Source: JBFIHF01 sp964411125 (lineage in GTDB: Bacteria; Myxococcota_A; Bradymonadia; Bradymonadales; Bradymonadaceae). Taken from it: a stretch of DNA of 42,398 nt. Below the pieces are notes generated by a model. The model was not told the DNA's origin and made no database searches. It worked only from the letters and a program-made list of their open reading frames with translations. A program made the translations under genes and the position numbers. Below are positions 38,196 through 42,398 of this stretch, in pieces. Position 1 is the first letter of the stretch. Every line of letters begins with the position of its first letter. Location of the stretch: assembly GCA_964411125.1 (NCBI GenBank), contig CAYPJU010000056.1, positions 1 through 42,398 on the forward strand, given 5' to 3'.

Positions 38196-39233
38196 TTGGA
38201 TCCAATCGCCCACACCTTTTTCGGCGCCACCCTCGCGGAGACCGGCCTGCGGGAGAAGTCCCGTTACGCGACCGGAACCCTGATCGCGGGCGCCAACCTG
38301 CCCGACATCGACGCCATCGCAACGTTCGGTGGCGAAGACTTTTCGCTCTGGGCGCGGCGGGGAAACACCCACGGCATCGTGGCGATGGTGATCTTGCCGT
38401 TGATCCTCGCCGGGGTCGTGGAAGTGATCGCTCGCAAACGACAGGTCGACATCGATCGCCGCTGGATCATCGGGTTGTCGTACCTGAGCGTCTGGTCGCA
38501 TCCGACGTTGGACTTCATGAACACCTACGGTGTCCGGTTGCTGATGCCGTTCGACGGTTCGTGGTTCTACGGCGATACCCTCTTCATCATCGATCCATGG
38601 TTCTGGCTCCTGAGCGCCGCCGGAGTCGTGCTGGCGAGGTCCGACAGCCGCAAGGCGATCGTGGGCTGGGTGATCCTGGCGACACTCGCCTCGGCGCTCG
38701 TGTTCTTGGTGCCGTTCGTCCACGTCGCGGTGAAGATCGCCTGGGCGATCGGCGTGGTCGGTATCGTCCTGCTGCGACAGGTGGGGACCCCTTCGAAGAA
38801 GGTCGCGCGCGTCGGTCTCGCGTTGCTCGTCGGCTACATCGGAGCGCTCTTCGCGCACTCCGCATGGAAAGAAGCCCGGTCAGCCGACCTGAAGGGGATC
38901 GTCGAGTACCAGACGAACCCGGTACCAGGCCGTCCCTTCCAGAGCGACGACATCGAAGTTTTCGAGGATCGCTATGAGCTGCAGCGGCACGATGGGGAGC
39001 GAATCGTCGTTCCCCGCGTCGAACCGGACGAGGTGGTCCGAGCGGCGCTCGACGCGCCGTCGGTGCGTGGATTCGCAAACTGGATGCGCTTTCCCTACTG
39101 GGAGGTCGAGGAGGAAGTGGACGGGTGGACCGTCACGTTCCGAGATCTGCGGTATGTCGCACCGGGAGAAGAGCCGCGCGGGATTGGATTTGCTCGTGTG
39201 CGGCTGAACGAGGACCTGAAACCGGTCGAATGA
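38196..39233 (+). CDS. YdjM-like membrane-bound metal-dependent hydrolase
   Basis: The protein is 345 aa with a rare TTG start, 3 bases after the previous stop. The start is supported by the family-typical opening DPIAHTFFGATLAE. Family motifs are GANLPDIDAIA, RRGNTHGI and WSHPTLDFMNTYG, with His and Asp residues that could bind a metal at the membrane face, as in the LexA-binding, membrane-bound hydrolase family (YdjM type). About four hydrophobic segments lie between residues 60 and 220, and a soluble domain follows (about 225-345). The substrate is unknown. It follows the DUF4139 pair and is likely in the same transcript. Confidence 0.85.
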   Translation: MDPIAHTFFGATLAETGLREKSRYATGTLIAGANLPDIDAIATFGGEDFSLWARRGNTHGIVAMVILPLILAGVVEVIARKRQVDIDRRWIIGLSYLSVWSHPTLDFMNTYGVRLLMPFDGSWFYGDTLFIIDPWFWLLSAAGVVLARSDSRKAIVGWVILATLASALVFLVPFVHVAVKIAWAIGVVGIVLLRQVGTPSKKVARVGLALLVGYIGALFAHSAWKEARSADLKGIVEYQTNPVPGRPFQSDDIEVFEDRYELQRHDGERIVVPRVEPDEVVRAALDAPSVRGFANWMRFPYWEVEEEVDGWTVTFRDLRYVAPGEEPRGIGFARVRLNEDLKPVE

Positions 39234-39239
39234 CCGCGG

Positions 39240-41003
39240 TCATCGGCGCACCCACCAGGTGTGCCGGGCCTCGAAGCGGGGGTCTTCTCTGCGAACGAAG
39301 TCGGTGCTCGCATGGACCCGAGCCGTGAGTTTCGTCCACTCCTGAGGGAGGTCGGATCCGGCGATCTCGAGCGTGGTGCCTTCTCCGATCACCTCGTCCC
39401 CGAGTTCCCAGGTGACCGCGGTCACCGTGGCGTCGCGGAGCGATGCGGTGAAGACAACGGCCCCGTCCTCGCCCAGGGATGCGGTGTAGGGTTGGTCCCC
39501 TACGGGGTCGACGACCGAGTACATCCGCTTGACGAGCTGTTCGGAGCAGACAGGGCAGAACGTCTCCTGGTCGCTGTCGCGCATCTTGCAGATCAGCTCC
39601 GGCCTATACAGGTCGTCGCAGTTGTAGGTGCCCTGGAAAGCGCCCACGACTCCGTCACCGACGTTTCGTGGGGTCGGAAGTTCCGTGCCGTCCTCGATCC
39701 AGTAGGACCACTTCAGCAGGTCGAGTTCCGCGGTGTTCGAGATGTTGGGGGGCAGGGGGATTCTCGGCTCGTTGTCGAGGCAGGGATCGCCCTCTACGTC
39801 GTATTCGTCGCCGAGGACCCCGAACGAGTGCCCGAGCTCGTGCACCGCGGTGTTGGGAAAACTCGTGCGGGTCGGGTCGTAGGAAGTGAGCACCGAAACG
39901 TAGAGGCCCGCGAAACCGCTCGTTCGCCGGGTGTTGGAGATCATCATGATCTCGTCGAACGGCACGGCGGACGCAGCGTCGTAGAGCCTGGCGACTTGAA
40001 TCGGCATGGCGACGCGGTCGGAAGTATCCTGAAGGTCGAGGCTGAACTTGTCGGCCAGCGCCGAGATGACGAACGCGGTCTCGAACTGCGTGTCCCGCAG
40101 GTCGTCTTTGCAGCCCGCGTCGATCGTCGCGATCCCGGTACAGTCGTAGCCCGCGCCGGCCTCGTTCGAGGGCGTCCAGACGCGATGAATGTTGAACAGG
40201 CTCTTGTGCGACGCGAACGGCTCCGTCGCCAGAATCCGGTTCATGATCACCTTCGTGTCCCCGATGAACTTCTCCCGCTGATCGGCGGTATATCCGTCGC
40301 CCAACAGGACGATGTCGATCGAATCGCGAGGATCTCCCCCTTCGTGAATCAGCTCCGGCTCACCCTCGAGGAGGGAAGGACCGGCGGCAGCCCGAAGTTC
40401 GTCGAGCTCGACGCGCAGCACCTCGTAAAGCTCGTCGCTCTCGGGCTTTGGGACTTGAAGCACGTACTCGTGCGCACCCTCGATTCCCAACGGGATCGTG
40501 ACCCCGAATTCGAGCAACTCGGGGTAGTTCTGCCCCACGAAAGAAAGGAGCTGAGAGACGCTCAGGTTCACTGGAGACGTCTGGTCGAGCACCAGCTCGA
40601 GATACTCCAGGAGTTGGTAGAGCGTGTTGACCCGCTCCGACCAGAGAACGTTGCCGTCCGCGTCCTCGAGGTGAGCACGGGTTATCCACTGCTCGGGCCC
40701 TGGAGCATCGTCGACGTCCCGATACATCGGACGATCGATGGCGCGTACGACCTCGTAGGTCAGCGGACGGTCGGGGGCCGGGTCGCTCACGCCCTTCAGG
40801 ATGACGAGCAACGCCTCGCGCGCCTCTTCGGTCGACGCCTCCAGGGTCACCCCGGCTTCGAGCGGGGACTCGTCGTCGCCCCCGGGCTCCGTCTGCGATA
40901 CGTGAACCGTGATGCTCTCGACCGACTCGTCCGGAGGGGGAGGGCAACCGGTGATGGACATGGCGAGGGAGACGAGGAGTGCGGTGCGCAATCCGTTTTT
41001 CAT
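39240..41003 (-). CDS. M64-type (IgA peptidase) metallopeptidase lipoprotein
   Basis: The protein is 587 aa from the ATG at 41003, which gives a lipoprotein signal with SITGC (Cys20); a longer in-frame reading lacks one. An N-terminal domain (about 30-205) of unclear family precedes the catalytic domain (about 225-515). That domain has DIVLLGDGYTADQREKF at its start and the zinc motif HELGHSFGVLGDEYD (388-402, HExxH). The region DSDQETFCPVCSEQLVKRM (about 487) is also seen in M64 peptidases. A C-terminal Ig-like beta domain (about 520-587) closes the protein. The M64 family is named after Clostridium IgA peptidase; the substrate here is unknown. It begins 1 base after the stop of the upstream lipoprotein gene. 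Confidence 0.92.
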   Translation of the reverse strand: MKNGLRTALLVSLAMSITGCPPPPDESVESITVHVSQTEPGGDDESPLEAGVTLEASTEEAREALLVILKGVSDPAPDRPLTYEVVRAIDRPMYRDVDDAPGPEQWITRAHLEDADGNVLWSERVNTLYQLLEYLELVLDQTSPVNLSVSQLLSFVGQNYPELLEFGVTIPLGIEGAHEYVLQVPKPESDELYEVLRVELDELRAAAGPSLLEGEPELIHEGGDPRDSIDIVLLGDGYTADQREKFIGDTKVIMNRILATEPFASHKSLFNIHRVWTPSNEAGAGYDCTGIATIDAGCKDDLRDTQFETAFVISALADKFSLDLQDTSDRVAMPIQVARLYDAASAVPFDEIMMISNTRRTSGFAGLYVSVLTSYDPTRTSFPNTAVHELGHSFGVLGDEYDVEGDPCLDNEPRIPLPPNISNTAELDLLKWSYWIEDGTELPTPRNVGDGVVGAFQGTYNCDDLYRPELICKMRDSDQETFCPVCSEQLVKRMYSVVDPVGDQPYTASLGEDGAVVFTASLRDATVTAVTWELGDEVIGEGTTLEIAGSDLPQEWTKLTARVHASTDFVRREDPRFEARHTWWVRR

Positions 41004-41004
41004 A

Positions 41005-42054
41005 TCAACGACTCGGAGTGCTCGCGGAACCGAAGAAGCGAACGTCGGGGAACGTGTGCAGCAGCGTGCCTGCACCGGTATTCGGGTCGATGTCGATCAG
41101 CTCGCCTTTGTCGGTCATGCCGTACAACCGGCCCCACGCCGCCGTCAGTGCGTAGACGTTCTCGAACCCGATAGGTCCGACAGATGTCGCGGAACCGTTC
41201 TCACGATTGACCAGCAGCAGATAGTCCTGCTCGGGGTCGTGCTTCGACGTCATGTAGAGCGAGTCGCGCTTGTTCACGACGCAATCCCCGCTCGAGTAGT
41301 AATCCTGCCCCAGATTTCCCAGGAGCGTGGCGCCGCCCTCCACGATGTCCACCGTGTAGATTTCGTCCTGCGATGTCACGAAGGCGGTACCGGTCGAATC
41401 GATCGCGAAGCCGTTAGGGTCGTCCACGTTGCGTCCGAACTCACCAACCTCCCACCAGTAACCGCGGATTTCGTCGTACTCCCACAGCGAACTGGCCGAG
41501 ACACCCAGAAGGGCGCCGTTGGGGTGGGTGTCGATGTCTCGAAGCCGAGGAGCGTCCTCGCTGACCGTGGTCAGCGTCATCTCGAACGGGTCGATGATGT
41601 ACACGGTCTCGGAAGAGTGAGCGTAGAACCAACAGTTCTGTCCCTCGTTGTTGACCCCGTCACAGTCGTTGTCGACCTCGTCGCACAACTCCGGCACGTT
41701 CGGAGATCGGAGGATGTCGTTGTCGTCGCAGTCGCGCCCCCCGCACTCGATCGAAGGTTCCCCGTCCCGGTCCTTGTCGCACTCCGGCTCGATGGGATCC
41801 CCGGCGTCAGCCTCACCCGCATCGACGGGTTCCGCAGCATCCTCGTCGCCTCCCGCGTCCCCGACGTTGGCGTCCGCGGTCCCGGCGTCCTCCTCCACGA
41901 AATCACGATACTTCGCCACGCACTCCTCGGCGACGTGATCCCAGAGTTCCTCGTCCGTGCAAGGAACAGATGGGGTGGTGCTCGACTGGCCGCACGCAGC
42001 CACAAGCAGCGAAACAGCGAGGAACGGGAAGACGTGATGGTACGGGGGTTTCAT
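41005..42054 (-). CDS. MopE-motif lipoprotein with possible beta-propeller domain
   Basis: The protein is 349 aa from the ATG at 42054 (lipoprotein signal MKPPYHHVFPFLAVSLLVAACG, Cys21). An acidic Ala/Asp/Gly-rich spacer (about 55-85) leads to a Cys/Asp-rich MopE-type metal-binding motif (CDKDRDGEPSIECGGRDCDD and then CDEVDNDCDGVNNEGQNC). The C-terminal part (about 142-349) has repeated beta-strand patterns (VYIIDPFEMTLTTVSED, GFAIDSTGTAFVTSQDEIYTVD, NVYALTAAWGRLYGMTDKGELIDID), suggesting a propeller. It is the first gene of a two-gene operon with the M64 peptidase, separated by a single base, so the two may act together at the cell surface. Confidence 0.85.
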   Translation of the reverse strand: MKPPYHHVFPFLAVSLLVAACGQSSTTPSVPCTDEELWDHVAEECVAKYRDFVEEDAGTADANVGDAGGDEDAAEPVDAGEADAGDPIEPECDKDRDGEPSIECGGRDCDDNDILRSPNVPELCDEVDNDCDGVNNEGQNCWFYAHSSETVYIIDPFEMTLTTVSEDAPRLRDIDTHPNGALLGVSASSLWEYDEIRGYWWEVGEFGRNVDDPNGFAIDSTGTAFVTSQDEIYTVDIVEGGATLLGNLGQDYYSSGDCVVNKRDSLYMTSKHDPEQDYLLLVNRENGSATSVGPIGFENVYALTAAWGRLYGMTDKGELIDIDPNTGAGTLLHTFPDVRFFGSASTPSR

Positions 42055-42176
42055 GGCGCCTCTGCAAATTCGCGCGCACCATAGCCGGGCCGTCGCCGCG
42101 TTGCAAACCACCGTTCATTCCCCCAACCCCTCACTCGCCCCAGGACCCCCTTCTCCCAAAGCCCAGGGCCCCCTTT

Positions 42177-42196
42177 CCCGGGCGATCTTGCCCGGG
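42177..42196. repeat. Perfect hairpin CCCGGGC/GCCCGGG
   Basis: CCCGGGC (42177-42183) and GCCCGGG (42190-42196) pair perfectly over 7 bp around GATCTT. A short T run (TTTT, 42209-42212) follows 12 bases later on the plus strand, so it could end a plus-strand transcript, but no plus-strand gene precedes it closely. Confidence 0.4.
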
Positions 42197-42212
42197 CGTT
42201 CGGGGCAATTTT

Positions 42213-42238
42213 GGGGGTGGGAGGGGTCGAAGTGGGGG
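42213..42238 (+). other. Predicted G-quadruplex motif
   Basis: Four runs of 3-5 G are separated by loops of 1, 1 and 7 bases (GGGGG-T-GGG-A-GGGG-TCGAAGT-GGGGG), meeting the usual G3+N1-7 pattern. More G runs continue to about 42320. Confidence 0.7.
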
Positions 42239-42398
42239 CTGGTGGGGTGGTTTCTGTGACCCGTTGGGGTGGTTGGGTGGGGTAGAGGTATGGGGCGGGC
42301 AGAGGGGTGCGTCGCGGGGCGCGGGGCGCGCTGAAGCCGCGGCGGGACGGCCTGAGGTCGGGTCAGGCCGCGAGTTTTTCGGCGGGGAGGGGGCCGCT

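Larger units (their letters stand above)
42055..42398. other. Non-coding, G-rich right end
   Basis: This 344-base stretch has no supportable gene. The left part is C-rich (CCCCCAACCCC-like runs), and the right part (from about 42200) is strongly G-rich on the plus strand, including a quadruplex motif and a 7-bp hairpin. It is upstream of the MopE-motif lipoprotein gene (minus strand), so its promoter should lie here, but I cannot identify it. Confidence 0.6.

Noticed and set aside
36618..38858. A 746-codon minus-strand frame antisense to the second DUF4139 gene and the YdjM-like gene
   Set aside because: Composition is a high-GC shadow (Arg/Asp/His/Gly-rich) and the plus-strand frames have family motifs and ribosome sites.

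Overview
The window is high-GC DNA with dense gene packing. Many neighbouring genes overlap by 4 bases (ATGA or GTGA), and convergent genes often end within a few bases of each other. The content points to a delta-proteobacterial Myxococcota lineage. Evidence includes a trypsin-like protease with thrombospondin type-3 calcium repeats and a MYXO-CTERM-like tail, a lipoprotein with a MopE-type metal-binding motif, many large lipoproteins, a Cys-rich Sel1-type lipoprotein and a DUF5522 protein. This is inference from gene content; there is no rRNA marker. A run of exactly 100 N at 24112-24211 marks a scaffold join, so the sequence is probably a draft or metagenome assembly. I see no rRNA, tRNA, CRISPR array or insertion sequence.

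Layout. 1-8464: a coiled-coil secreted protein, then a minus-strand operon running right to left. It encodes a TetR regulator with its own promoter and operator, a LolA-like periplasmic lipid/lipoprotein carrier, three FtsX/MacB-type permeases (two of them close paralogs), one ABC ATPase, and a predicted outer-membrane beta-barrel. 8537-10911: ffh (SRP54) coupled to a zinc-finger/YIP1-type membrane protein. 11232-18785: a penicillin-acylase-type lipoprotein, a LmbE/PIG-L-type deacetylase lipoprotein, a lytic transglycosylase and an EF-hand lipoprotein. 18997-21580: a four-gene operon with a ferritin-like helical protein, a hotdog thioesterase, a CDP-alcohol phosphatidyltransferase and a sugar/polyol-phosphate nucleotidyltransferase. 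21636-25039: an AIM24-type protein, then a membrane-fused spermidine-synthase-like protein and dusA, both truncated by the gap.

25081-32179: DUF5522, a PolX polymerase with an eroded PHP domain, an N-terminal glutamine amidase (NTAQ1 family) coupled to an unknown protein, a Sel1-like lipoprotein, and an operon of a gamma-glutamyl-GABA-hydrolase-like enzyme, a catalytically degenerate aldehyde dehydrogenase and a HAD-like protein. 32376-42054: the secreted protease, a membrane protein, two overlapping DUF4139 proteins, a YdjM-type membrane hydrolase, and a two-gene operon of a MopE-motif lipoprotein and an M64-type metallopeptidase. The right end is a G-rich non-coding stretch with a strong G-quadruplex motif.

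The most system-like region is the TetR/LolA-like/triple-permease/ATPase/barrel operon. It has the parts needed for a trans-envelope export route of lipids or lipoproteins: an inner-membrane pump, a periplasmic carrier and an outer-membrane component, under one autoregulated promoter. Other notable points are three enzymes or domains that keep their fold but have lost canonical active-site residues (aldehyde dehydrogenase, PolX PHP domain) or are unusual in bacteria (NTAQ1).
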